DNA from: Caldicellulosiruptor acetigenus
GTDB lineage: Bacteria; Bacillota; Thermoanaerobacteria; Caldicellulosiruptorales; Caldicellulosiruptoraceae
Direction of reading: 5' to 3'
DNA: 64,000 nt
NCBI RefSeq assembly: GCF_026914305.1
Contig: NZ_CP113866.1
Span: forward strand, 523,501 to 587,500
This document shows positions 16,617 to 25,124 of the stretch, piece after piece. The translations under genes and the position numbers were made by a program. The notes below the pieces were generated by a model. That model saw nothing but the letters and a program-made list of their open reading frames with translations, was not told the DNA's origin and did no database searches. The stretch's first letter is position 1. Each line of letters opens with the position of its first letter.

Positions 16617-18326
16617 ATGAATGAATCTTCAATTAATTTGTGGATAAATAATTTTGAGAAGCTTTCACATACCCAGTTTGAGAGGTTTGAGAGAGCAGTA
16701 AAATCAGAGAGAGGATTTTGGCTGTATGATATAAAACACAAAAAGATTTATCTTTCTGACGGCTTTGAGTATCTTGTAATGCAGCACAGCAACATAGGCG
16801 GGTTTCTTCAAAAGCTGATGGCTGAAAATGAGTTCGTGCATCTTGTAAATCTTGCAAAGGAAAGTATAGATGGCAAACAAAATGGTTTTTCGAGCAGGGT
16901 AAAACTCAAAGATGGTAGATGGATTTTTGTTTGTGCTACTATTCTGTATGAGAAGGAAAGTCCTTTTAGAATAATTGGCACATTTGAGGATGTAACACCA
17001 CATGTTTCCTGTGATTTGAGGCTCAGCAGGTATGTCGAACTTATCGCATATTATGATGAAGTGACCGGCCTTCCGAATAGAAACTTTTTGAATGAAAGAA
17101 TAAGAGAGAAGATAGACCAGAGCAAGAAAATTAGTTCTAAGTTTTGGATAATATTTATTGAAGTTAGCAACTTTGGATATATCAATGAATTGTTTGGGCA
17201 CACTGTAGGAGATGAATTTTTAAAATCAATAGCACTGGAGATAAAAAAGCTTTTGCCAAGGGATTGGACTTTTTGCAGGTTTGGTGGAGACGAGTTTGTG
17301 GTATTGACCACAAATGTTGAAAAGAGTTCTATTGAAAGAATTGCAGAGAATCTAATAGAAAGATTTTCGAGGAACTGGAACGTAATGGGAAAGTGGTTGT
17401 ATGCAAACATCAACATTGGAATTGCAGGCTATCCGCAGGATGGAGAGGTTGTAGATTTACTTTTAAAAAATGCAGAGATTGCCTTAACGACGGCTAAAAA
17501 GCATGGAAGGGATATGGGCAAAAGCTTGTATGAGTTTTATTCAGTGTCAATGACAGAAGAGATTTTAAAAAGAGTTGAGATAGAGTCTGAAATTTCAAGA
17601 GGAATTCAAAATAGGCAATTCTTTTTGGTATATCAGCCAAAAGTATCTTCTGATGGTAGAACGGTAGTCGGTTTTGAGGCACTTCTGAGGTGGAACTCCC
17701 AGAGAGGAATTTTGACTCCGGACAAATTTATTCAAATAGCAGAAGAGAGCGGACTTGTGTATGATTTGAACAGGCTTGTGCTTGACATTGTGTGCAGAGA
17801 TATAAAATATATGAAAGAAAATGTTTTCAAAAATGTTCCAGTTGCTATAAATTTGTCTGGCAAAGAGTTTGTGATGTACAACATGATAGGAGTTTTAAAT
17901 GAGCACCTAAAGAGGCACGATATCTTGCCTGAGGATATTGAGATAGAAGTAACAGAGAGGGTAATCTTGAGTAATCTGGAACTTACAAGACAGATTTTCA
18001 ACAGGCTTTTTGAGAGGGGCATAAAAATTTCGATAGATGATTTTGGCACTGGCTATTCTTCTCTTGAGCTGCTTTTAGAACTTCCAATTCATGCCCTCAA
18101 GATTGACAAAAAGTTTATTGACAAACTTGAGCTTTTCGGCAATGAATATATTATTGTCAAAAGTATTATTCACATGGCAAAAGAAATGAATTTGAAAACA
18201 ATTGCTGAAGGTGTTGAAAGGAAAGAACAGTATGAGATATTAAAGGAACTTGGCTGTGATGAATTTCAAGGTTATTATTTTTCAAGGCCGATGAGAGTAG
18301 AAGAGATAGCTGGGCTAAATAGATAG
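16617..18326 (+). CDS. PAS-like/GGDEF/EAL cyclic-di-GMP turnover protein
   Basis: 569 residues, no membrane helix. Residues 30-140 look like a PAS sensor (GFWLYDIKHKKIYLSDGFEY, LKDGRWIFVCATILYE). GGDEF domain 155-310 has RFGGDEF intact, yet the upstream metal-binding Asp is Glu (FIEVSNF), the following lysine is Gly, and no RxxD inhibitory site is present. EAL domain 320-560 has all key motifs: FEALLRW, NLSGKEF, EVTERV, DDFGTGYSS, KIDKKFI and AEGVE. I infer a c-di-GMP phosphodiesterase with a GTP-binding regulatory GGDEF domain. It sits just upstream of the chemosensory operon, same strand. Confidence 0.9.
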   Translation: MNESSINLWINNFEKLSHTQFERFERAVKSERGFWLYDIKHKKIYLSDGFEYLVMQHSNIGGFLQKLMAENEFVHLVNLAKESIDGKQNGFSSRVKLKDGRWIFVCATILYEKESPFRIIGTFEDVTPHVSCDLRLSRYVELIAYYDEVTGLPNRNFLNERIREKIDQSKKISSKFWIIFIEVSNFGYINELFGHTVGDEFLKSIALEIKKLLPRDWTFCRFGGDEFVVLTTNVEKSSIERIAENLIERFSRNWNVMGKWLYANINIGIAGYPQDGEVVDLLLKNAEIALTTAKKHGRDMGKSLYEFYSVSMTEEILKRVEIESEISRGIQNRQFFLVYQPKVSSDGRTVVGFEALLRWNSQRGILTPDKFIQIAEESGLVYDLNRLVLDIVCRDIKYMKENVFKNVPVAINLSGKEFVMYNMIGVLNEHLKRHDILPEDIEIEVTERVILSNLELTRQIFNRLFERGIKISIDDFGTGYSSLELLLELPIHALKIDKKFIDKLELFGNEYIIVKSIIHMAKEMNLKTIAEGVERKEQYEILKELGCDEFQGYYFSRPMRVEEIAGLNR

Positions 18327-18373
18327 GAGATAAGGAAAAGTAAAAAGCATAACTCCATTTAATAACATATATG

Positions 18374-18394
18374 AAAAAAAAAAAAAAAAAAAAA
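18374..18394. repeat. homopolymer of 21 A
   Basis: An uninterrupted A21 tract between the GGDEF-EAL gene and the chemosensory operon, on the upstream side of the operon's first gene. Such tracts are slippage-prone and can change promoter spacing. Confidence 0.95.
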
Positions 18395-18488
18395 GTTTAC
18401 AGATACTTAGAAAAAGTGTATATTTGTAAGTAGGAATGATTTTAAATAAATTGTCAACAAAAATTTTTGTAGGTGGGGAGGTTTGTAT

Positions 18489-20384
18489 ATGGAAAAGAAG
18501 CTTTTGAAGAACGACCCTACTACAACAAAGAAGGTTGAAAGCAAAAAGCAAGCAGAGGAAAAGGCAAAAACAAAGGCACTTCTTCGTCAGCAACAGCTTT
18601 CTGAAAGACTTGCGGCAGCCGCAGCCCAGCTTATGGCGGGGATTGAACAGTCAACTGCAGCTGTTGAAGAGCTGAACAAAAATGTTGAGCAACTTGCAGC
18701 AGCTGCAGAGGAGACAGCAGCTTCTGTTGAAGAGTCAAAGACCGCAACAGATGAGATTAAAAAATCAGCAAATGTAGCATATCAAAACGCAATTGAGCTT
18801 GTTGACAAGGCAAAGACCTTGAACATCTCTGTTATGGACACAACACGCAAAATCCAGGAGATAATCGAAGAGGTAAAACTTTCTGCTTACAAAAAACTTC
18901 AGGCAAGCGAGTTCATGAAACAACTGAATGACTCTGCAAAGGATATAAACGATATTGTGATTTCGGTAGGAAAAATTGCTGACCAGATAAATCTTTTGGC
19001 TTTAAATGCTGCAATTGAAGCTGCAAGGGCTGGTGAGTACGGACGAGGCTTTGCAGTTGTTGCTGATGAGATAAGAAATTTAGCCGAAGTGGTTGAAAGA
19101 TTAACAGATGGTGTTAAAAAAAATGTTGCCAAAATAAATGAGGAGATTCAGAATATTGATAAGGAAATAAAAGAGTCTGTTGAGTATGAGAATGCAAAAG
19201 CAGCAGTGGGTGAGGAAATTCTTACAAAGCTTTTAGAAACAACAAAGATTTTTGAAAAGGTCTTGACAAATGCAAATGAAATTCAAAAGTCGTCGCAGAA
19301 GACCTCTAACTCAATGGATGAGTTTTTAAAGCTCATGACAAATATCGCAACGGCATCAGAACAGATAGGAGCGGCAATTGAGGAGATTAGCCAGACAGTG
19401 AATGAGCAGGTAAAGGCGTACAAAATTGCAAGCGAAAAGGCTGAAGATTTAAATCAATTGGCAGAAGAGATGCGGGTTTCAACTGCTCTGGAAAAAGATG
19501 CCACAAAGATTTCAGCATCGTCTGACGAGCTTTCATCAGCGGTTGAAGAGATTTCTCAGTCTTTAGCGCAGATAGCCGAGGCATTTTCCCAGGTAGAGAC
19601 TGGTTCTAAAATTCAGGTTGAAAACGCTAACCTTGCTAAGAACAATATAAATGAGATAGTGATAGAGTCAAGGAAAAATAAAGACTTTTCAAATGAACTC
19701 AACGGCATAATCAATACATTTAATGACCAGATGAATGATGTGATTGACAAGACAGTTGCGCTGATTTCTGACCTGTCCAACGTTTTGACATCAAACAACA
19801 AGGTTTTAGAATTCATTGAAAGCTTAGATAATTATATAGCTGAATTGGAAAAGCTGATAGAGCAGATATCTTTGGTAACTGTTCAGACCAATATGCTCTC
19901 AGTGAATGGTTCAATTGAAGCAGCAAGAGCAGGAGAATATGGAAGAGGTTTTTCTGTTGTTGCCAATGATGTAAGAAATTTGGCTTATGAGTCTTCTGAA
20001 AATGCTCAAAAGATGAAAGACATTGTAAAGAGCACTCAAAGAAAGGTTTTAAGGTTTACAGGTGATATAGAAAACCTCACACTTTCAACATCCAACATGG
20101 TAGAGAGGTCAAAAAGGGATATAGAGCTTTTAAACCAGACAATGAACTTAATAAGAGATATGAAACAAGCAACAAATGCTATCAATATGGAAATTCTTCA
20201 AATTCAGTCTGCTTTAGAGCAGCTTACAAAAGGAATAGAGAACATTTCAGCTGCAGCACAAGAGAACTTGGCATCGCTTGAAGAGGCAACAAGAGCTGTA
20301 AATGAGCAGAGACTTGGGGCTGACGAGCTGCTTTCGGCAATACAGGATGTGGCAAGCTTGGCTGAAGAAATTTTAGCCATGTAG
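18489..20384 (+). CDS. cytosolic methyl-accepting chemotaxis protein with two signalling hairpins
   Basis: 631 residues without any membrane helix or recognisable ligand domain; almost wholly alpha-helical coiled coil rich in Ala/Glu/Lys. It carries two copies of the MCP hairpin tip: [20 protein letters not shown] near residue 175 and [20 protein letters not shown] near residue 475, each followed by a VVA(D/N) RNLA segment. So two MCP signalling domains are fused in tandem; the second tip has lost two of the usual Ala. The start is ATG 18489, 8 nt after GGGGAGG (TTG 18483 is too close). First gene of the che operon; probably forms a soluble array with the triple CheW and CheA. Confidence 0.9.
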   Translation: MEKKLLKNDPTTTKKVESKKQAEEKAKTKALLRQQQLSERLAAAAAQLMAGIEQSTAAVEELNKNVEQLAAAAEETAASVEESKTATDEIKKSANVAYQNAIELVDKAKTLNISVMDTTRKIQEIIEEVKLSAYKKLQASEFMKQLNDSAKDINDIVISVGKIADQINLLALNAAIEAARAGEYGRGFAVVADEIRNLAEVVERLTDGVKKNVAKINEEIQNIDKEIKESVEYENAKAAVGEEILTKLLETTKIFEKVLTNANEIQKSSQKTSNSMDEFLKLMTNIATASEQIGAAIEEISQTVNEQVKAYKIASEKAEDLNQLAEEMRVSTALEKDATKISASSDELSSAVEEISQSLAQIAEAFSQVETGSKIQVENANLAKNNINEIVIESRKNKDFSNELNGIINTFNDQMNDVIDKTVALISDLSNVLTSNNKVLEFIESLDNYIAELEKLIEQISLVTVQTNMLSVNGSIEAARAGEYGRGFSVVANDVRNLAYESSENAQKMKDIVKSTQRKVLRFTGDIENLTLSTSNMVERSKRDIELLNQTMNLIRDMKQATNAINMEILQIQSALEQLTKGIENISAAAQENLASLEEATRAVNEQRLGADELLSAIQDVASLAEEILAM

Positions 20385-20401
20385 CGAAAGGATGATTGAG
20401 T

Positions 20402-21838
20402 ATGAGCAAGATAGGGGTGCTGGATCTTAATGTCATTGTATTTCAGATAGGTAGGCAGAACTTTGCATTTAGTCTCGACAATGTAAAGGAGATCATAAAG
20501 GTTCCATCTATCACTCCAGTTCCACTTACCAAGAATCATGTAGCAGGACTTATAAATTTGAGAGGAGAAGTCATACCAGTTTTGAACCTAAAGGAAAAAT
20601 ATAAAATTGACAGTTATGTAAAAAGTGAGGATGCAAGAATAATTGTGATAGAGAAAAGTGGCTTTAAAATGGGAGTGTTGGTGGATAAGGTTCTGAACAT
20701 CAGCAGCATTGACCAATCTCAGCTGAGTGAGTGCAAAATCACTACACTTGACGAGATAAAAGCTGTGATAAAACAGAAAGAAGAAGAGAAATTAATCACC
20801 TTCATTGATAGTGATAAGATTTTTGAGGAGAGCTATGAGCTTGCAGTTTTTCAAAAGGTAAATGTAGAGGCAGGTAGCTCGAAAATCGAAGAAAATGAGC
20901 TTAAAATTTCAAGGCAGGAAAGGTACATCTTAGCTGCAATTGATAACCAAAATTATGCACTCAATATTTCGGATATTCAAGAGATTATAAGATTTGCAGA
21001 CTTTTCAACCATTCCATCTGAAAGTGATGAGATATTAGGTGTTATAAATTTAAGAAATGAGATAATTCCCATTGTTAACATTCAGAAGTTGTTAAAGGTA
21101 CAAAACAAAGAAACGGATGATGAGACAAAGATTGTCATTGCAAATCATTCCAATATGAAATTTGGGTTTGTTGTAGACAGGATTTTATCTGTAATATCTG
21201 TAAATGATGAGGACATAAAAAAATTGCCGACCATTGCAAACTATGAGGATATCTTTGAAGGTAGCATCAAATCAGACGATAAAATGTTTATTATCATTAA
21301 TGTAAAAAAGATTTTTGACAAAGTGAGCAGTGCCATTTATGAGGAATTTAAAAATCAGGGAGAAGAGGCTTTGGAAATGGTGAGGACCAATGAGGAAAAA
21401 CAGGTAGTGTTATTTGAACTAAATAACCAAAAATTTGCAATTGACATTCAAAAGGTAAAAGAGATAAACCGTATACCTAATATTGTTAAGGTTCCCAATG
21501 AAAAAGGTTATTTAAAGGGAATTGCGAATTTGCGTGGCGATGTGATAGCCATTGTCGACCTTTGTTTGCTTTTGTACGGCGAGGAGACCCAGCTGAATGA
21601 CTCATCAAGAGTGATAATAGTTGAGCTGAAAGGAGAAAGATTTGGAATTTTGGCAAAAAAGGTTTTGAGTGTATCAAAGGTTGCTATTGAGAACATTGTT
21701 GAGGTTGACCAGTCTTTTGAAGATGAGGAGATAAAAGAAAAATTTAGCAATTTGGATATCAAGTACATCAAAGCTATCATAAAACAAAATGATGACCTGA
21801 TTATTCAAATAGACCCTGAAATAATTATAGAAGAGTAA
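20402..21838 (+). CDS. triple-CheW-domain coupling protein
   Basis: 478 residues made of three consecutive CheW domains (about 8-145, 176-310, 335-476). Each has its own copy of the CheW core motif: INLRGEVIPVLNL, INLRNEIIPIVNI and ANLRGDVIAIVDL, and each starts with the strand pattern typical of CheW (VIVFQIGRQNFAF, YILAAIDNQNYAL, VVLFELNNQKFAI). CheW domains bridge receptor tips and CheA; a three-domain version is unusual. ATG 20402 is chosen because AAAGGA lies 9 nt upstream; TTG 20396 is only 3 nt away. Follows the double-hairpin transducer by 17 bp. Confidence 0.93.
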   Translation: MSKIGVLDLNVIVFQIGRQNFAFSLDNVKEIIKVPSITPVPLTKNHVAGLINLRGEVIPVLNLKEKYKIDSYVKSEDARIIVIEKSGFKMGVLVDKVLNISSIDQSQLSECKITTLDEIKAVIKQKEEEKLITFIDSDKIFEESYELAVFQKVNVEAGSSKIEENELKISRQERYILAAIDNQNYALNISDIQEIIRFADFSTIPSESDEILGVINLRNEIIPIVNIQKLLKVQNKETDDETKIVIANHSNMKFGFVVDRILSVISVNDEDIKKLPTIANYEDIFEGSIKSDDKMFIIINVKKIFDKVSSAIYEEFKNQGEEALEMVRTNEEKQVVLFELNNQKFAIDIQKVKEINRIPNIVKVPNEKGYLKGIANLRGDVIAIVDLCLLLYGEETQLNDSSRVIIVELKGERFGILAKKVLSVSKVAIENIVEVDQSFEDEEIKEKFSNLDIKYIKAIIKQNDDLIIQIDPEIIIEE

Positions 21839-21876
21839 ATGTTGTTACCATGCCGAAGTGAGGAGAATGAATTTTC

Positions 21877-22944
21877 ATGATAAGAGTTTTGGTTGTTGAC
21901 GACTCAGCTTTCATGCGAAAAAAGTTGACAGAGATTTTAGAAAGTGACCCTGATATTGAGGTTGTTGCAACTGCAAGAGATGGAGAGGATGCCATCAGAA
22001 AGGCTGAAGAGTTTTTGCCTGATGTAATAACTCTTGATATTAACATGCCGAGGATGGATGGGCTTACCGCATTGAAGATTTTGATGCAGAAAAAGATTGC
22101 ACCTGTTGTGATGGTATCCTCTCTTACCCAAGAAGGTGCAGAGATTACATTAAAAGCTCTTGAGATGGGAGCATTTGATTTTGTTCCAAAACCGGGTGGA
22201 ACTATCTCACTTGATATTGATAAGGTAAAACAAGATATAATAGAAAAGGTCAAAGCTGCAGCTGCATCTTCTCACAAGTTTGTAGTGAAGAAAGCATTTG
22301 TCAAAAAAGCTTCATTTAAAGTATCCCAAAAAACACCACCATCTACTCAACCTTTGGGGCAAAAACCGTCTAAAGCCATTGTAATAGGAATATCAACTGG
22401 TGGACCAAAGACAATTATGGATGTTATACCTTATCTTCCGGCGAATTTAAACGCCTGTGTTTTTTTGATCCAGCACATGCCACCTACCTTTACTGCTCAG
22501 TATGCAAAAAGATTGAACGAAAACTCTCAACTTGAAGTTGTAGAAGCGTCAGCTGGAATGAAGGTGGAAAAGTCAAAGTGCTATGTCGGGAAAGGCGGAT
22601 ATCATCTTACTTTATATGGCAGTAGCATTGACGATTTGAGAATAAGACTCACACAAAAGCCTGAGCACAGGTTCATGCCGTCTGTAGATGTTTGTATGTT
22701 GTCAGTGCTGGAAAAGTTTAAGGAGAATACTATAGGAGTGCTCATGACAGGCATGGGCGATGACGGTGCTGATGCAATGGTAAAAATAAGACAAAGCGGT
22801 GGGGTTACCATTGCAGAGTCTGAAGAGACTGCAATAGTATTTGGGATGCCGCGCGAGGCAATTTTGCGAGGCGGTGCGGATTATGTGCTTCCATCATACA
22901 AGATTGCAGAAAAACTGATTGAGCTTGTTGGAGAAGAGGACTGA
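21877..22944 (+). CDS. cheB: chemotaxis response regulator protein-glutamate methylesterase
   Basis: 355 residues. Receiver domain 1-120 with VVDDSAFMR and the phospho-acceptor Asp in VITLDINMPRMDG; proline/lysine-rich linker; methylesterase domain 165-350 with the catalytic Ser in GISTGGP, His in LIQHMPP and Asp in MTGMGDDGADAM. It hydrolyses methyl esters on receptor glutamates and deamidates glutamines, giving adaptation. Implies that the co-encoded transducer is methylated by CheR. Third gene of the operon. Confidence 0.96.
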   Translation: MIRVLVVDDSAFMRKKLTEILESDPDIEVVATARDGEDAIRKAEEFLPDVITLDINMPRMDGLTALKILMQKKIAPVVMVSSLTQEGAEITLKALEMGAFDFVPKPGGTISLDIDKVKQDIIEKVKAAAASSHKFVVKKAFVKKASFKVSQKTPPSTQPLGQKPSKAIVIGISTGGPKTIMDVIPYLPANLNACVFLIQHMPPTFTAQYAKRLNENSQLEVVEASAGMKVEKSKCYVGKGGYHLTLYGSSIDDLRIRLTQKPEHRFMPSVDVCMLSVLEKFKENTIGVLMTGMGDDGADAMVKIRQSGGVTIAESEETAIVFGMPREAILRGGADYVLPSYKIAEKLIELVGEED

Positions 22945-22965
22945 AAAAGGAGGGTGTAAAAGGTC

Positions 22966-23343
22966 ATGAAAAGGATTATGATAGTTGATGACTCACCTAT
23001 GATTCACAAGCTTCTTAAAAAAGAAATTGAAAAGTTAGGACATGAAGTTTGCTACTGTGCAACAAACGGGCAGGAAGCTATTGAGAAGTATTTTGAGTTA
23101 AAGCCGGATTTGATTTTTATGGATGTTACAATGCCGGTGTTAGAAGGTGATGCGGCATACAACAAGATTTGTGAAAAAGACAAATCGTGCAAGGTTGTGT
23201 TCTTGAGCGCAATAGGGGATAAGGAACTTTTAAATGTTACTGATACATCAAATATTGTGACAATTATAAAAAAGCCTTTCAAAAGCGAGGATATTCAAAA
23301 GGCTATAAATTTGGCATTTGGAGGGCAAGAAAGTGATAGATGA
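22966..23343 (+). CDS. cheY: CheY-type single-domain response regulator
   Basis: 125 residues, a lone receiver. MIVDDSPMIHK gives the acidic pair, the phospho-acceptor Asp is in LIFMDVTMPV, the switch Ser is in VFLSAIGD and the conserved Lys is in IIKKPF. SD AGGAGGGTG lies upstream. It overlaps the next gene by 11 bp. The output target (flagellar switch, pilus motor or other) is not encoded nearby. Confidence 0.93.
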   Translation: MKRIMIVDDSPMIHKLLKKEIEKLGHEVCYCATNGQEAIEKYFELKPDLIFMDVTMPVLEGDAAYNKICEKDKSCKVVFLSAIGDKELLNVTDTSNIVTIIKKPFKSEDIQKAINLAFGGQESDR

Positions 23344-23800
23344 GGTTTTGAAAATAGCCGATGATGTTGCTAAAAGTCTTTTGTTACAAAATTTTGGTCT
23401 TGCAGCAAAAGATGGCAAAGAATTTGTGCCTGAGTTAGATGAATTTCAATACTCTGGTGTTGTTGGAGTTTTGGGTGTAATGGGCGATATGAAGGGAAGA
23501 GTTATAATTGGAGTTGATTTTAACCTTTCCACACATCTTGTAAAATCAGTTTATGACCAAGATGTTGCGACAAACAGTGATATGCTTGATGTGTCATACG
23601 AAATTTTCAACATGATTGTAGGAAATACATTGGTTGAGTTCAAAAAAAGCTATAATATCGGATTGCGTCCAACTCCTCCTTCCATTTTTCTTGGCGAGAA
23701 TATGCTCATTGTTTCACCGAAGATAGAAAGAAAAAGGATAGAGAATGTATTTGAGCATGGAAAAATGTTCATAGAGGTTGGGTTTGAAAGGGGAAGATAA
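23333..23800 (+). CDS. CheX-like CheY-P phosphatase, copy 1
   Basis: 155 residues counted from GTG 23333, selected because GGAGG lies 8 nt upstream inside the end of cheY; the longer TTG 23318 precedes that SD. The CheC/CheX/FliY phosphatase signature ExxNMxxG appears as EIFNMIVGN near residue 85, with the Glu and Asn that position water for CheY-P hydrolysis. GVVGVLGVMGDMKGRVIIG is the preceding central hairpin. A single ExxN helix suggests CheX rather than CheC. Confidence 0.85.
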   Translation: MIDEVLKIADDVAKSLLLQNFGLAAKDGKEFVPELDEFQYSGVVGVLGVMGDMKGRVIIGVDFNLSTHLVKSVYDQDVATNSDMLDVSYEIFNMIVGNTLVEFKKSYNIGLRPTPPSIFLGENMLIVSPKIERKRIENVFEHGKMFIEVGFERGR

Positions 23801-23803
23801 AAG

Positions 23804-24277
23804 GTGAATGAGAGCGTTATTGAAGCTGTCAAGAATGCAGTGACGTCAATTCTGCAGCAGTTCGGTGTAAGTGATATAAGGCTTTCTTTTTATCAAAGGA
23901 AAGAAAACAGTGAAAGTGATTATCCTGTAAATGTTACCATAGGTTTCTTGGGAAAGGTAAATGGGTATGTGATTGTGGGGTTAAATGAGTTTATAGCTGA
24001 AGAGCTTGTGAATATTATGACAGGAGGTTTTTTGAACACCTTAGACGACCCAATGGCAAGGAGTACCATTTTGGAGCTTGGTAATATGCTGTCTGCCTAT
24101 ATTGCAAACAACATGTCTGCTGATCTTGGAGGTGAAAGGGTAGACATCACTCCTCCAACTCTTGTGATGGGTAATGAAATTTATATAATGATGACAAGGT
24201 ATGAGGCTGTGGATATAAAGTTTGCAACAGATAAAGGAACGATAGGTGTTAATATAAGCGTATGGAGGAAAGAGTAG
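23804..24277 (+). CDS. CheX-like CheY-P phosphatase, copy 2
   Basis: 157 residues starting at GTG, 3 bp after the first CheX-like gene. It has the same fold pattern (NVTIGFLGKVNGYVIVGLNE) and signature (ELGNMLSAYIANNM), but is clearly diverged from copy 1, with ITPPTLVMG replacing the other's RPTPPSIFLG. Two adjacent paralogues could form a heterodimer or act on different CheY-like partners; neither is established. Confidence 0.83.
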   Translation: MNESVIEAVKNAVTSILQQFGVSDIRLSFYQRKENSESDYPVNVTIGFLGKVNGYVIVGLNEFIAEELVNIMTGGFLNTLDDPMARSTILELGNMLSAYIANNMSADLGGERVDITPPTLVMGNEIYIMMTRYEAVDIKFATDKGTIGVNISVWRKE

Positions 24278-24280
24278 TTT

Positions 24281-25120
24281 ATGAAGCAAGATATTGATGC
24301 CGCTTCGATTGACAAAATAAAAAAGCTTGTATTGGAAAGAACCGGAATATTGATAAATGAGCAAAAAGCAAACATGATTTTGCAGAAGATTCAAATACTG
24401 ATAAATGAGGGTGCTATAAAGGATTTAAATCATTTTTATTATAACCTCATAACAAACGACAGGGAACTTCAGAACTTTATAAATTTTTTGACTGTCAATG
24501 AAACATATTTTTTCAGAGAATTCGAGCAGCTGAAAGCTTTTGCAGAAGTAATACTGCCTGAGGTTGTTGAATTTAAGAGGAAAAGTGGAGAAAATAAAAT
24601 AAAAATCTGGGTTGCGGGATGTGCAACAGGTGATGAAGCATATACCATTGCTATTATCCTAAGTGAGTTTTTAGAAAAAGATTTTTTGTATGAAATATAT
24701 GCATCTGACATAGATACTAATGCGCTTGGGGCAGCAGAAAAAGGCGTGTATGAAGCGAGAAATGTTCGATTTGTCCACCATTATTATTTGAATAAATATT
24801 TTGATATTACAAAAGAAGGCAAATTCCAAATTAAAGAAGAACTAAAAAGGAACATAAAGTTTTTACATCACAATTTAGTTGATTTTAGCAAGTATTTTAT
24901 TTTTTCCAAATCAGATTTTGTCTTTTGCAGAAATGTGCTTATCTATTTCGGTGATGAGCAAAGGAAAAAGGTCATCGATAAGATGTATGAGATTTTAAAC
25001 TGTGGAGGATATCTATTTTTAGGTCATTCAGAATCTGTTGGCAGACTTTCTGATAGATTCAGTGTAAGAAGGATAAACGATTCCTTTTTCTACTATAAAG
25101 AGTGCGAAAGCGGATGGTGA
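24281..25120 (+). CDS. cheR: chemotaxis protein methyltransferase
   Basis: 279 residues. N-terminal helical domain (1-75) then a Rossmann methyltransferase: NETYFFREFEQLKAF is the CheR signature, IWVAGCATGDEAYTIAI the SAM-binding loop, and FVFCRNVLIYFGDEQR the late family motif. It methylates receptor glutamates with S-adenosylmethionine. Begins 3 bp after the second CheX-like gene. Confidence 0.95.
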   Translation: MKQDIDAASIDKIKKLVLERTGILINEQKANMILQKIQILINEGAIKDLNHFYYNLITNDRELQNFINFLTVNETYFFREFEQLKAFAEVILPEVVEFKRKSGENKIKIWVAGCATGDEAYTIAIILSEFLEKDFLYEIYASDIDTNALGAAEKGVYEARNVRFVHHYYLNKYFDITKEGKFQIKEELKRNIKFLHHNLVDFSKYFIFSKSDFVFCRNVLIYFGDEQRKKVIDKMYEILNCGGYLFLGHSESVGRLSDRFSVRRINDSFFYYKECESGW

Positions 25121-25124
25121 TTTG

